Shown here: positions 16,855 to 26,145 of the stretch, one piece after another
Numbering within the stretch: the stretch's first letter is position 1
Layout of the letters: the number at the start of each line of letters is the position of its first letter
NCBI RefSeq assembly: GCF_028657945.1
Contig: NZ_CP059693.1
Span: 5,704,001-5,768,000 of the forward strand
Origin: Thalassomonas haliotis
GTDB taxonomy: Bacteria; Pseudomonadota; Gammaproteobacteria; Enterobacterales; Alteromonadaceae
Direction: 5' to 3'
Length of the DNA stretch: 64,000 bases
The notes under the pieces: generated by a model
Told to the model about the DNA's origin: nothing
The model's database searches: none
The model's input: only the letters and a program-made list of their open reading frames with translations
Made by a program: the position numbers and the translations under genes

Positions 16855-18978
16855 TTAGTCATCTTTTAGCTGCCACACCGTCAGCTGCTGTTCACTGACG
16901 TGATAATTACGCCGGTTGCTTTTCAGCACCCGGGTGATCTCCTGTTGCTCAAGCAAAATAAAGTGTTCCGCCAGGCGTTGTTGCAAACCGTCAAAGCCGG
17001 TAACATTCTCACCGTTGACCTTGACACCTCCCAGCCATTTGCTTTTTTCCGTAACCTGCTCGCTAAAACTGTAATCGGAAACCAGTACCAATAAACCGCC
17101 TGCTTTAAGCCTTTGCCTGATAGTGGCCAAAAATAACCGCGGATCGTAACTTAACTCCAGCACCTGCTGTGCCAGGATAATATCATAACCGCTGAAGATA
17201 GCCTTAAGGTTGGCGGCATCCCCCTGGCAAAAATTGATTTTATCCCGGCCTTGTTCAAGCCCCAAACGGCTCAGGCTTATCTCTTTAAAATCGACGATGT
17301 CTCCTTCATTTTCACAGGTATAACGGACACGGTTTCCCTGCTGCAACCTGACCCCGTGCTGAATATAGCGGGCAGAAAAATCCACGGCATCGATATGGTC
17401 AAAAACAGATGCCAACTCAAAGGCACAGCGGCCAACGCTGCAGCCAAGATCCAGCACTTTTCCCCTGGGTACGGCATATTTATCCGTAACAGCAATCAGC
17501 TTTTGCGCCAACCGCTCTGCATAATTGCCCAAATTCAAACAGGGGTCACCATAATGGCTTTCCAGCTGCTGGCAAATCTCCCGGCTGGTTTCATAATGGT
17601 TGACCGCTATTGTCGGTATATCCTCAAACTCACTATGGATGTAACGGAAACCGGCATGCTGGAAAAAGTGCCGCCTAAAAGCATAACGGGACGATCTGCA
17701 GGCTTCATTGCCGGTAGAGATCCAGGAGCCTCCCTTGATCAGGTTATGCTTGCCGTCAAAGGTCGGGGTAGAGAAATCATCATATAAGGGATGTACCTCA
17801 AAACCGTTAAAACCGTCGATAGCCGATTCCGTCCACTGCCAGACATTGCCGGTAATATCAAACAGGCCATCGGTTTCAAAGCGGTTTACCGGGCAGGAAG
17901 AAGCAAAATATTCCAAGTTGATATTGCCGGGCGCTTCCTGCCAGTTAACTAAATCTGTGGGGATCTTATCCCGCAAACAATACCATTCCGCTTCCGTGGG
18001 CAAGCGGATATAACCGCTGCTTTGCCGTGACTTCCACTGGCAAAAGGCTTTTGCTTCAAGATAATTCACTTCCACCGGCCAGTCCAGCGGCAAGGGCATT
18101 TCACAGAGCAGGTTGCGCTGGTAGTAACTTGCTCCCTTTTTCAGCCAGAAACGCGGCATGCTTGCCCGGGTAAAGGCCAGCCATTGCTGCCCTTCGTCAC
18201 TCCAGAGTTCCGGAGTGTCATAACCCCCGGCCTCAACAAAACCTAAAAACTCCTGATTCGATACCAGGTATTTGGACGCCTGAAAGTCGTTGATCTCAAG
18301 CTCGGCCTGCCCGTATTCGTTATCCCAGCCATAAGTATGATCACTGTCGGCTTTACCTAGATGAAGCATTTTTCCCTTTACCGCCACTAAAGCATTTGAC
18401 GGGGCATCGCCGCTATAGGGGCAGGCCTGCCATAACTCGCTCGGGGTAAGATATTGCAGCGGCAGCATCCGCATGATCACCGAAGAGGTTTCAATATGAA
18501 TACGCTCATGCTCACAACCCATCAGGATCACCCAGGCAAGGGAGTCTTTTGCTATCGGCAAGCTTAACTCCATATTATCGATCAACTGCTCAATTAAGGC
18601 TTTTACCTGCTTGCGATAAGCAATCACTTCATCAACCGCCGGCCAGTCGTAATGGCTGCTGTCGAGATCGTCCCAGCTCATTTCATCGACACCGACGGCG
18701 CAAATGGCTTCAAGCCTTTCATTGAGGCGCTGATCCAGGTATTTACCCAGAATAAGTTTGTTAATGTAAAACGTGGCGGTATGGCCAAAATAAAAAATCA
18801 ATGGATGACGTAATTTTTCCGGCCGCAAATAAAACGCCTCGGGATCATTGATCAGGGAAAATAACGAATCATAGCTGTCCCAGCTATTTTGAAAATACGC
18901 TTTTAATTCGGCTCTTTTCTGTTTGCCACTTGTCCCCGTCAGTAACGGTGGTGTCATTTGTTGTTTCGTGATATTCAT
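16855..18978 (-). CDS. ovoA: 5-histidylcysteine sulfoxide synthase / methyltransferase OvoA
   Basis: Three domains are visible in order. First is a DinB-like helical domain with the iron-binding H-x3-H-x-E motif (HERIHIE, residues about 157-163). Second is a formylglycine-generating-enzyme-like domain ending GGSWISTGNEACRSSRYAFRRH. Third is a C-terminal SAM methyltransferase (KVLDLGCSVGRCAFEL). This architecture is that of OvoA, which couples cysteine to histidine with oxygen and later methylates 5-thiohistidine to ovothiol. The ATG at 18978 gives 707 residues; an upstream in-frame TTG at 19038 gives 727. It is in a same-strand run with an OvoB-like gene, so the full ovothiol pathway seems present. 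Confidence 0.92.
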   Translation of the reverse strand: MNITKQQMTPPLLTGTSGKQKRAELKAYFQNSWDSYDSLFSLINDPEAFYLRPEKLRHPLIFYFGHTATFYINKLILGKYLDQRLNERLEAICAVGVDEMSWDDLDSSHYDWPAVDEVIAYRKQVKALIEQLIDNMELSLPIAKDSLAWVILMGCEHERIHIETSSVIMRMLPLQYLTPSELWQACPYSGDAPSNALVAVKGKMLHLGKADSDHTYGWDNEYGQAELEINDFQASKYLVSNQEFLGFVEAGGYDTPELWSDEGQQWLAFTRASMPRFWLKKGASYYQRNLLCEMPLPLDWPVEVNYLEAKAFCQWKSRQSSGYIRLPTEAEWYCLRDKIPTDLVNWQEAPGNINLEYFASSCPVNRFETDGLFDITGNVWQWTESAIDGFNGFEVHPLYDDFSTPTFDGKHNLIKGGSWISTGNEACRSSRYAFRRHFFQHAGFRYIHSEFEDIPTIAVNHYETSREICQQLESHYGDPCLNLGNYAERLAQKLIAVTDKYAVPRGKVLDLGCSVGRCAFELASVFDHIDAVDFSARYIQHGVRLQQGNRVRYTCENEGDIVDFKEISLSRLGLEQGRDKINFCQGDAANLKAIFSGYDIILAQQVLELSYDPRLFLATIRQRLKAGGLLVLVSDYSFSEQVTEKSKWLGGVKVNGENVTGFDGLQQRLAEHFILLEQQEITRVLKSNRRNYHVSEQQLTVWQLKDD

Positions 18979-19069
18979 TGGCCAGGTATGCACCTTGTTA
19001 TTTTTGTCTGTTATTGCCGGCAAGTCATTTGCCGGCAAATCCGCTGATTATCTGCTGTTTATCTGCTGT

Positions 19070-20221
19070 TTATCTGATAAAGGTTTTTTGCTGATATTTA
19101 GCTAAAACCCTGTTTTGTAATTTATCTCCTAATTTACCTGAGTTTTCAACAGATAAATCAGCCAATCCCTTTACGGTTTGCATATAAAGCTGTACGGCAT
19201 TAATACGCTCACGGAACCAGCGCTGGCGGGCAAATAAGCTGACGGCATCAAAGCCGTCTTTATCATGATTAAGGGCCGCAGGCAGGGCTACCGGGGCAGG
19301 CGAGGGTTTTAAACCAGCCTCACAGCCCTTGTTGTTATAGACCTCCAAAGCGTCAATTAAATTCGCCAGAGCAAAAACAACATTAAGATAAGGATTATAG
19401 TGGCAACTCGAAGCCCCCAGTCTGTGTTCGATACGGGCCGTTTTTCGCCAGTTTTTCCTGCTGAGCAAGACCTGGTTGCCGGCGCCATATAATAACGGTT
19501 CGACCCCCATATCCTGGTTATGCTTGCCGTATTGCTTATACAGGGCAATACTGCCCTGGTGGCCGCCGGAAATATCCACCGGCGAGCAAAGCTCTTTTGC
19601 CAGGCCATAACGGCTTTTTAATGCCAGGCGTTCAAAGGCATCTTCTTCCGGCAGGTATAGCAGGCAACAGCCTAAGCTGGTTTGCAGAAAACATTGCTGC
19701 AGGTATTCGCCAAAGCCATGTTTGGCAATAATATTCTCACCCGAGTCATCGCTGGCGCTGATATTAATTTGCACCGCATTGGGAATATGCACCGCCCGGA
19801 CATCACTGGAGAAAACATTATTGCAACCCGGGGCAAGCTGGCCGTTATCCCCATACCAGATCACGGGTTTGATCAGGGTTTGCTCTACCCCCTGCCGGGC
19901 AAACAAATAAGGCAGCTTCTCCAGTGCAAACGCCAGGTTATCGGCTTCCTTTAACGGCGCCTGGCCATTAAAAACAGAAACATATTCCCACTGGTGAGAC
20001 CAGTATTCCGGTACCAGCTCAGCGTCTATGCCAAGGCAGCGCAATTGCCGGTTAACCAGGGCAAAGTCCAGCTCTCGTTTTGCGTGATAAGAAGGAAAGC
20101 GATAGCAGCCTTCAAGCTCAAAATGCACCGCAGGGGTATAACCGAGTTGTTGAATATAAGACTCAAGTAAAACTATTACCCGGCGTGCCAGGGCGCTGAT
20201 TTCATCCACAGGGCGATTCAC
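19070..20221 (-). CDS. Divergent glutamine-synthetase-fold ligase in the ovothiol operon
   Basis: The pattern follows glutamine synthetase catalytic domains: PEYWSHQWEYV with PLKEADNLAFALEKL, then LIKPV, NAVQINISASDDSGENI, and RIEHRLGASSCHYNPYLNV near the C-terminus (the family's R-E-R...NPYL signature). Several canonical residues differ; the usual HxNxSGSGxH-like loop is not recognisable. It is therefore probably a gamma-glutamyl or other ATP-dependent amide ligase, not GlnA. The start is best placed at GTG 20221, 26 bases after the upstream stop; the longer ATG start at 20347 would overlap that gene by 101 bases. It sits between a GGDEF gene and ovoA. Substrate unknown. Confidence 0.65.
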   Translation of the reverse strand: MNRPVDEISALARRVIVLLESYIQQLGYTPAVHFELEGCYRFPSYHAKRELDFALVNRQLRCLGIDAELVPEYWSHQWEYVSVFNGQAPLKEADNLAFALEKLPYLFARQGVEQTLIKPVIWYGDNGQLAPGCNNVFSSDVRAVHIPNAVQINISASDDSGENIIAKHGFGEYLQQCFLQTSLGCCLLYLPEEDAFERLALKSRYGLAKELCSPVDISGGHQGSIALYKQYGKHNQDMGVEPLLYGAGNQVLLSRKNWRKTARIEHRLGASSCHYNPYLNVVFALANLIDALEVYNNKGCEAGLKPSPAPVALPAALNHDKDGFDAVSLFARQRWFRERINAVQLYMQTVKGLADLSVENSGKLGDKLQNRVLAKYQQKTFIR

Positions 20222-20246
20222 AGGCTTACCATCATAAGCAAGCCGG

Positions 20247-22142
20247 TTATGCCATTTCCGGCTGATAGACCACAGCGCTGTTACTGCCCTGCTCTTTGGC
20301 CCGGTAAAGTGCCAGGTCGGCATGTTCATACAAACTGACGCTGTCACTGCACTGGGGAGAAAGGCTGGCTATACCTATGCTGACGCTGACGGAAAAACGC
20401 TTTTTATTTCCCACTTCAAAAACATAGTCATTAATACTGGCGGCTAGCCTTTGGCCAATTAAACGGCATTGCTCCGGGCTTATCCGCGGCAGGACACAAA
20501 GAAACTCTTCACCACTGATACGGCCGATCACATCTCCCTGGCGCAGCAGCTTTTGTCCGGCTTGTGCCACCTGGCAAAGCACCTGGTCACCGGCAAGATG
20601 GCCAAAATTATCATTGATATGTTTGAAGTTATCGATGTCCAGCAAGATCACCGACAGCTCGCCTTTTTCAGGCACAGTACCGTCAGTATATTTTTTAAGG
20701 TAATCAAATATGTAGCGGCGGTTATATACCTTGGACAGGGGATCTAAAGTCGATAACTCAAGAATTTTATCGTTGTATTTACGCTGGTAAAACATAACCA
20801 CCAAGAAGAAAAGCGACAAACTTACCGCAAACAACAGGAAATACTTTTGCTGCCTGTCCTCCAGCTCATTATGTTCTTTCCTGAGCTCGGTTAATTCCTG
20901 CTGCTTTTGTACCAGGGACACTTCCTGCGCTTTGCGGCTTTGCTCCAGGGTTAAACGCACTTTTTCCAAACGCCTGTCGGCATTTTTACTCTGCAGGGCT
21001 GAATATTGCTCAAGGTAGCGATTTAAGATCTGATAAGCCCGGCTATCATCACCCCGGGCATATGCCAGCTCAGAGCTGAGCTTATCCACTTCCAGTTGCC
21101 ACTTTGTGCCTTTCAGTTCGGGCATACCGGCAAAAATCGCCCCGGCAGCCGACAAGGCCTGCTGCGCCCCCACAAAATCGCCTTTTTCCATCAAACAAGC
21201 ACCCTTGCGTTTTAACAGCTCGGCTTTATAATCCGCCGGGCTGTTGATCAATAATGCCTCATCAATAATGGCGATGCCCCGTTGACACTGTCCCTGCTCG
21301 GCCAGGGTCATACCCAGGCCGTATACGGCAAAAAAGGCCACCTCCCGGTTTGGGGTATAATCAATCAGGGTACGGTAACGTTCAAAGGTAGTAATGGCGG
21401 CTTCATATTTTTGCCAGTAGCGGTAGATGGTGGCCAGCGCATAAACGGCATCGGCAATATGCGCCCGGTAACTGAGCTGTTCATAGCTTGCCAGCGCCTT
21501 TTGATAATACTCCACCGACTTTTCATATTCGCCGAAATAGCCATAGATGGCGCCATAGGTTTCATTCACCGACGCCAGCAAAAACTTATCCCCCAGGGCA
21601 AAAGCTTCGACATAGGTTTCCTGAAGTTCATTAAGGGAGGTTTGATACAATTCCGTCAGGCTGCGGGTATAGGCAAGTTCCTGTTTACCGACAATATAGA
21701 TATGATTCAGATTGGCCTGCTCGGCCCGGGTTAGCGCCTGTTGAAAAAAATCAACCGCCTGGCTATAAAGTCCTTTTTGCTGGGCCAGCACACCGGCATA
21801 CACATTAAAGCCGCCTGAAATTTCCACCGGGGTCTGCGCCGTGATCAACTGCTGCGCCTGCTTTACCGTCACTTCGAGATCGGCATTTAAATACAATAAC
21901 AACTCGGCTTGCGCCTTGCGCAGCAACAACCATAATTTTTCGTTATCCGGCCATTGTCCGGCCTCTTGTTCCAGGGCCTGCAGACGCCGGTAGCTCAACC
22001 AGGGTTCCCGGTTGACCTCTTCAAACATGTTCTGTAAAGACGAGAGAACATCCCTGTTTTGTGCCTGAGCAACAGGGGCGGCTACACCCGAAAACAGGAA
22101 CAATAAAATTCCGGTTATGACTAATTTGAGGGTTAACTGCAT
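20247..22142 (-). CDS. Secreted-sensor TPR protein with GGDEF diguanylate cyclase domain
   Basis: An N-terminal signal segment (ITGILLFLFSGVAAPVAQA) leads to a periplasmic TPR-like helical region (about 35-400) with repeated YxxALA units. A coiled coil (EVSLVQKQQELTELRKEHNEL) and one membrane segment (FLLFAVSLSLFFLVVMF, about 430) follow. The last 160 residues are a GGDEF domain with LLDIDNFKHINDNFGH and the active-site variant RISGEEFLCVLPR (SGEEF, which is still seen in active cyclases). It should make cyclic di-GMP in response to a periplasmic signal. It lies first in the run leading to the ovothiol genes. Confidence 0.88.
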   Translation of the reverse strand: MQLTLKLVITGILLFLFSGVAAPVAQAQNRDVLSSLQNMFEEVNREPWLSYRRLQALEQEAGQWPDNEKLWLLLRKAQAELLLYLNADLEVTVKQAQQLITAQTPVEISGGFNVYAGVLAQQKGLYSQAVDFFQQALTRAEQANLNHIYIVGKQELAYTRSLTELYQTSLNELQETYVEAFALGDKFLLASVNETYGAIYGYFGEYEKSVEYYQKALASYEQLSYRAHIADAVYALATIYRYWQKYEAAITTFERYRTLIDYTPNREVAFFAVYGLGMTLAEQGQCQRGIAIIDEALLINSPADYKAELLKRKGACLMEKGDFVGAQQALSAAGAIFAGMPELKGTKWQLEVDKLSSELAYARGDDSRAYQILNRYLEQYSALQSKNADRRLEKVRLTLEQSRKAQEVSLVQKQQELTELRKEHNELEDRQQKYFLLFAVSLSLFFLVVMFYQRKYNDKILELSTLDPLSKVYNRRYIFDYLKKYTDGTVPEKGELSVILLDIDNFKHINDNFGHLAGDQVLCQVAQAGQKLLRQGDVIGRISGEEFLCVLPRISPEQCRLIGQRLAASINDYVFEVGNKKRFSVSVSIGIASLSPQCSDSVSLYEHADLALYRAKEQGSNSAVVYQPEMA

Positions 22143-22235
22143 CCTTAATCCGCTACACCTTTCTTACATTACGCTAACCAACTTTAACACAAGCAGCAGA
22201 ATAAACGAACAAGCTAACGGACAAGCTTAAGGAAA

Positions 22236-22463
22236 TTACCCTTTAAACAGCTGATTAAATTTCTTCACCGAAAAACCATTTAAAATTTGATCGCCGATTT
22301 TTAATGCCGGCACCGCCCGCATGCCTAAAGCCGCTAATTCTTTCTGCCCCTGCGGCGTTTTCACATTACACAGCCGGTATTTGATCCCTTGCTGGTCCAA
22401 ATAACGCTTGGCGGTATCGCAATGGGGACACTTACTCATACTATATAGAACAACTCGCTTCAT
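22236..22463 (-). CDS. Glutaredoxin-like small thiol oxidoreductase
   Basis: The 75-residue protein is a single thioredoxin-fold domain with the active site CPHC at residues 12-15, the cis-proline region AVPALKIGD and a C-terminal helix. Its length fits compact glutaredoxin or NrdH-like proteins. It ends 93 bases before the signalling gene at 22142 and may be the first gene of that run or independent. A thiol-redox role beside ovothiol genes is plausible, though no direct link is shown. Confidence 0.85.
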   Translation of the reverse strand: MKRVVLYSMSKCPHCDTAKRYLDQQGIKYRLCNVKTPQGQKELAALGMRAVPALKIGDQILNGFSVKKFNQLFKG

Positions 22464-22537
22464 ACTGACTCACTTTTTTTATCGCGCACCTTTGATCCCC
22501 CCTATTATCTCCTTTGTGATTTTTTCTTACCATAAAT

Positions 22538-22588
22538 AAAAAAAATCCCCTCACAAGCGTCCTGGGAAAGCCGCTATCCGGAGGGGAA
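22538..22588 (-). terminator. Terminator of the RND efflux operon
   Basis: On the minus strand TCCCCTC and GAGGGGA pair across a 28-base loop that contains its own short complementarity, followed by eight Ts. It lies 112 bases beyond the RND stop codon and before the glutaredoxin gene. A long loop makes it atypical, but the T-run is clear. Confidence 0.65.
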
Positions 22589-22699
22589 ACCACTAAGGGT
22601 CAACGATGAAAATTCACATCTATACATGCAATTCAAAATATTCCCGGATATGGCGGCTGCGCTTAACGTTAACAATGCCGCCAATACCAGGCCAATGAG

Positions 22700-25600
22700 T
22701 TATTTAACCTCCGCCGCGGTCAGTTCTGCTGCTTCAAGCTCATCACCTGCGGTTTGCTCGTTACGGCTTTTGATCTCAAAGATCATCGATAAAATCACCG
22801 GCACCAAAAACATGGTGAAGATAGTGGACACCAGCAGGCCGCCGACCACCACGGCGCCTAAACCCCGGTATAATTCGCTACCGGCTCCCGGCATCAATAC
22901 CAGGGGTAACATGCCGCCGACTGAGGTCAGGGTACTCATTAAAATGGGTCGCACCCGGGATTTCACCGACTCAACCACCGCCTGCTGCGGCGTTAATGCT
23001 GTGGTTACAGTGCCGTCATCGGATCTGCCTTTAAGCAGATTGATGGCCTGGTGGACGATTAAAATCGCGTTATTGACCACAACCCCCGCCAGGATCACGA
23101 AACCGATAATGGTTAACACGTCCATATTCTGAATCGGGGTATAACGGTCAATCAGGCTGTAACTGTGTACCGCCGACAAGCCGGCAAAACCGCCCAGGGT
23201 TGCCAACGGCACGGTTACCATAATCACCACGGGATAAAGCCAGTTCTGGAACAACACCGCCATCACCAGGTACACCACCACTAAAGCCAGGAACAAAGAA
23301 CTCATCAGGAAACCGGAAACAGTACCGTCTCCCATGAGAGCCTGCTTGATATCGTTTAACTTACCGGCGGAGCCGGAAAGGTTGATATCTACCACAGGAT
23401 TAATTTGTCCCGCCGTTCTTAATTGTGCCACCATAGTATTGATGGTGGCGATGGCATCTTCCATCGCCATACCGTTTGGCGGGGTAAATTGCAGCGTCAC
23501 CGCCCTTTGCCGATCAGCGTGTTTAATTTGATCCGCCACCTGCACCCGCTCTAACCGGGCAATATTTTCCAGGTCAACCACATTGCCCGCCGGTGTCGCC
23601 ACCGGAGTCTGCATCAGGGCGTCTAAAGGCGCATCAACACTGGCCTGCTGGGAAATGATCTTAATATCTTTAAGCTCACCGCCGATTTCAAAACCCCGTA
23701 CCAGCAAATAACCGTCGCCGTTGGCGGCAACCGCCATACCGACATCCGAGCGGTTCATGCCCATTTCCTGCAGGCGCTCATCATTCGGCGTGACCCGCAA
23801 TTCAGGGGTCGGCAACAGGAAGTTTGCCGGCTCGGGCACGACACCGTAGGGGCCGAATTTGCCCATCAGGCTAAACATTAACGCGGTAGCGCTTTGGGAA
23901 ACCAGTTCAAGGTCATCTCCCACCAGGTCAATCTTAATGGCTGAGCCCGTGGTACCGCCGTTTAAAAACAGCGGAAACTGGAAGGCAAAGCTGATCACAT
24001 CCGGTGCCTGGGCGCCGTAAGTGGCATAATTAAACAAATCTATGGTATCGACCGCGGTTACTTCATTTTCAGGCAGCGCCCCCTGGAACATTTTACCGCC
24101 CATGGCGACAACAAAATAATGCTCCAGTGCCGGGGCCGTTATTTTCTCCCCGCTCATGGTCGTTAACTCGGGACGGCGATCGCTGGGGTCAGGTTTTTCG
24201 GTGCCGCGAATTTTCGCTTCGGCAACAAATTTATCGCCGGTATATTCCCATGCCGGTTTGATGCTGCCTTCCAAGCGTTTTGCTATGGTCTGCATCTGAT
24301 CCAGGCTGTAACCCGGTGGTGGGATCAACACGCCAAATACGGCATTACGGTTACCTTTGGGCAGATAGTCAAGCGGCGGGATCAGCGCCCAGATGCCGAC
24401 AAAGGTCAGCAGGGCAAAAGTCGCTACCACAGTGAGCCGGCTTTTCCAGGAAACAATCAGTTTCTCAACCAGGCGGCTGATATGAACAGGCAAGGCATTA
24501 AAAAAACCGCTGATCTTATCAATTTTTGACGCCGGCTTCTCTTTATTGGTTTTCGCAGGCAAACGTAAAAAACTTGCAGCTGCCGCCGGGATCACCAGCA
24601 CAGAAACGACAAAACTGATGCTCACCGCCGCCATGATTGCCAAGGCGATATCACGGAATAACTGTCCGGCACTGTCCTGGATAAAGAGGATCGGCAGGAA
24701 CACCACTAAAGTAGTCAAGGTTGAGGCAAAAACCGCGCTGGCCACTTCTTTGGTGCCGTCAATGCTGGCCTGCCAGGGTTTCTTGCCCATTTCCAGGTGC
24801 CGGAAGATATTTTCAATTACCACTATGGCATTATCGATTACCATACCCACGGCAAAAGCCATACCCGCCAGGGAAACGATATTGATAGAGCGCCCCAGGG
24901 ATACCAGCACGACCACGGAAGCAATGACAGAAATTGGAATGGCGATGGCGATCACCCCGATAGTGCGGAATGAGCGTAAAAATAATAATAAGGTCAGGGT
25001 GGCAAGTAAACCGCCGATCAAAATATTGCTTTGTACCAGGTCGATCGCCCGCTCGACATAAGTGGAGGAATCCCAGGGCTGGATCAGTTCGAAAGTGCCG
25101 TTAACACCAAGTTTTTTAGCATGTTGCGCCAGCAGACCATCGGGGGCATTCAGGCTTCGGATCTCCGCCTTTATTTCTGTCATGGTTTCCAGCAAGTTGG
25201 CGCCGTATTGCAACTGGAAGTTAAAGAAAGGCATCAGGATACCGCGCGCCCGCACCCAGTCGGTTAACTCTTTATAAGACTCGGTTACCGAAGCAACATC
25301 TTCAAGATAAACGGGGCCGGCTTGATCGCGTCTGATCACCAGTTTTTTAATGACATTGATATCGGTAAAGCGGCCTACGGCACGCACCCGGATATCATTT
25401 TTACCGTCCTGCAACTTACCGCCGGAATAATTCTGGTTATTCACCTGGATGGCATTGATAAATTCAGCATAGGTAATACCGCGGTTAGCCAGGGCCACAG
25501 GATCAAAGCGAATTTGCAGTTCCCGCTCACGCGCACCGACGATACCCACTTTGGATACTCCTTTGATCCGCTCAAGGCGGGGACGCAGGCGTAATTCCAT

Positions 25601-26074
25601 AAAATCATATAAGGTAGTAGCATCAAAGTTAGGATCCGTCGCCGCCAGGCCAACCCAGGCAATATAATCGACTGAGTCGGGATCAACCGCTTCGACCACC
25701 GGCTCACTCACCCCTCTGGGGTAGGCAGGCACTTCGTCCAGTTTTTGCAATACGCTTTGCATCGCCAGGTTAATATCGGTGCCGGTTTCAAACTCCAGGC
25801 GAACACTGCCTGAGCCTGACTGGGAAATACTGGTCATGGAAGCCAGACCGGTAACATCCCCTAATACCTGCTCCTGTTCGGTAATAATATCGGATTCAAT
25901 TTCATTGGGAGAAGCATTTTCCCAGAAGGTGTTAACGGAAACCACCACAGAGTCCACCGTGGGGGTCATTTGCACCGGTACCTGGGAAAAAGCGATGATC
26001 CCCGCCAATATGGATAAGACGACCGCCACGGTAACCGTGATCGGTTGCCTGACCGCTTGATCTATTAATTTCAT
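22700..26074 (-). CDS. RND-family multidrug efflux pump, inner-membrane subunit
   Basis: The 1124-residue protein starts KLIDQAVRQPITVTVAVVLSILAGIIAF, the usual first helix of RND pumps. It shows two large periplasmic loops and two sets of membrane helices. The TM4 motif reads GMVIDNAIVVIEN. Its second Asp position is Asn, unlike the DD pair of AcrB but as in several other RND branches. The later half has GVVVNNAILIV. It should form a proton-driven trimer exporting drugs or other hydrophobic compounds with the adaptor encoded 71 bases upstream and an unlinked TolC. No outer-membrane factor gene is in the operon. Confidence 0.92.
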   Translation of the reverse strand: MKLIDQAVRQPITVTVAVVLSILAGIIAFSQVPVQMTPTVDSVVVSVNTFWENASPNEIESDIITEQEQVLGDVTGLASMTSISQSGSGSVRLEFETGTDINLAMQSVLQKLDEVPAYPRGVSEPVVEAVDPDSVDYIAWVGLAATDPNFDATTLYDFMELRLRPRLERIKGVSKVGIVGARERELQIRFDPVALANRGITYAEFINAIQVNNQNYSGGKLQDGKNDIRVRAVGRFTDINVIKKLVIRRDQAGPVYLEDVASVTESYKELTDWVRARGILMPFFNFQLQYGANLLETMTEIKAEIRSLNAPDGLLAQHAKKLGVNGTFELIQPWDSSTYVERAIDLVQSNILIGGLLATLTLLLFLRSFRTIGVIAIAIPISVIASVVVLVSLGRSINIVSLAGMAFAVGMVIDNAIVVIENIFRHLEMGKKPWQASIDGTKEVASAVFASTLTTLVVFLPILFIQDSAGQLFRDIALAIMAAVSISFVVSVLVIPAAAASFLRLPAKTNKEKPASKIDKISGFFNALPVHISRLVEKLIVSWKSRLTVVATFALLTFVGIWALIPPLDYLPKGNRNAVFGVLIPPPGYSLDQMQTIAKRLEGSIKPAWEYTGDKFVAEAKIRGTEKPDPSDRRPELTTMSGEKITAPALEHYFVVAMGGKMFQGALPENEVTAVDTIDLFNYATYGAQAPDVISFAFQFPLFLNGGTTGSAIKIDLVGDDLELVSQSATALMFSLMGKFGPYGVVPEPANFLLPTPELRVTPNDERLQEMGMNRSDVGMAVAANGDGYLLVRGFEIGGELKDIKIISQQASVDAPLDALMQTPVATPAGNVVDLENIARLERVQVADQIKHADRQRAVTLQFTPPNGMAMEDAIATINTMVAQLRTAGQINPVVDINLSGSAGKLNDIKQALMGDGTVSGFLMSSLFLALVVVYLVMAVLFQNWLYPVVIMVTVPLATLGGFAGLSAVHSYSLIDRYTPIQNMDVLTIIGFVILAGVVVNNAILIVHQAINLLKGRSDDGTVTTALTPQQAVVESVKSRVRPILMSTLTSVGGMLPLVLMPGAGSELYRGLGAVVVGGLLVSTIFTMFLVPVILSMIFEIKSRNEQTAGDELEAAELTAAEVK

Positions 26075-26145
26075 TTTCTCTCTACCTAGTCAACAGCAGT
26101 GTACTTGCCGGAGCAAAGCCGGCGATATCTAAAAACATCATCTCT

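Noticed and set aside
17251..17787. Plus-strand 178-codon frame opposite ovoA
   Set aside because: It lies wholly antisense to the well-supported ovoA gene and shows no domain of its own.
22546..22587. Riboswitch-like structured element behind the RND gene
   Set aside because: The long-loop stem is followed by eight Ts and lies downstream of the pump operon, so a terminator explains it better than a ligand-binding leader.
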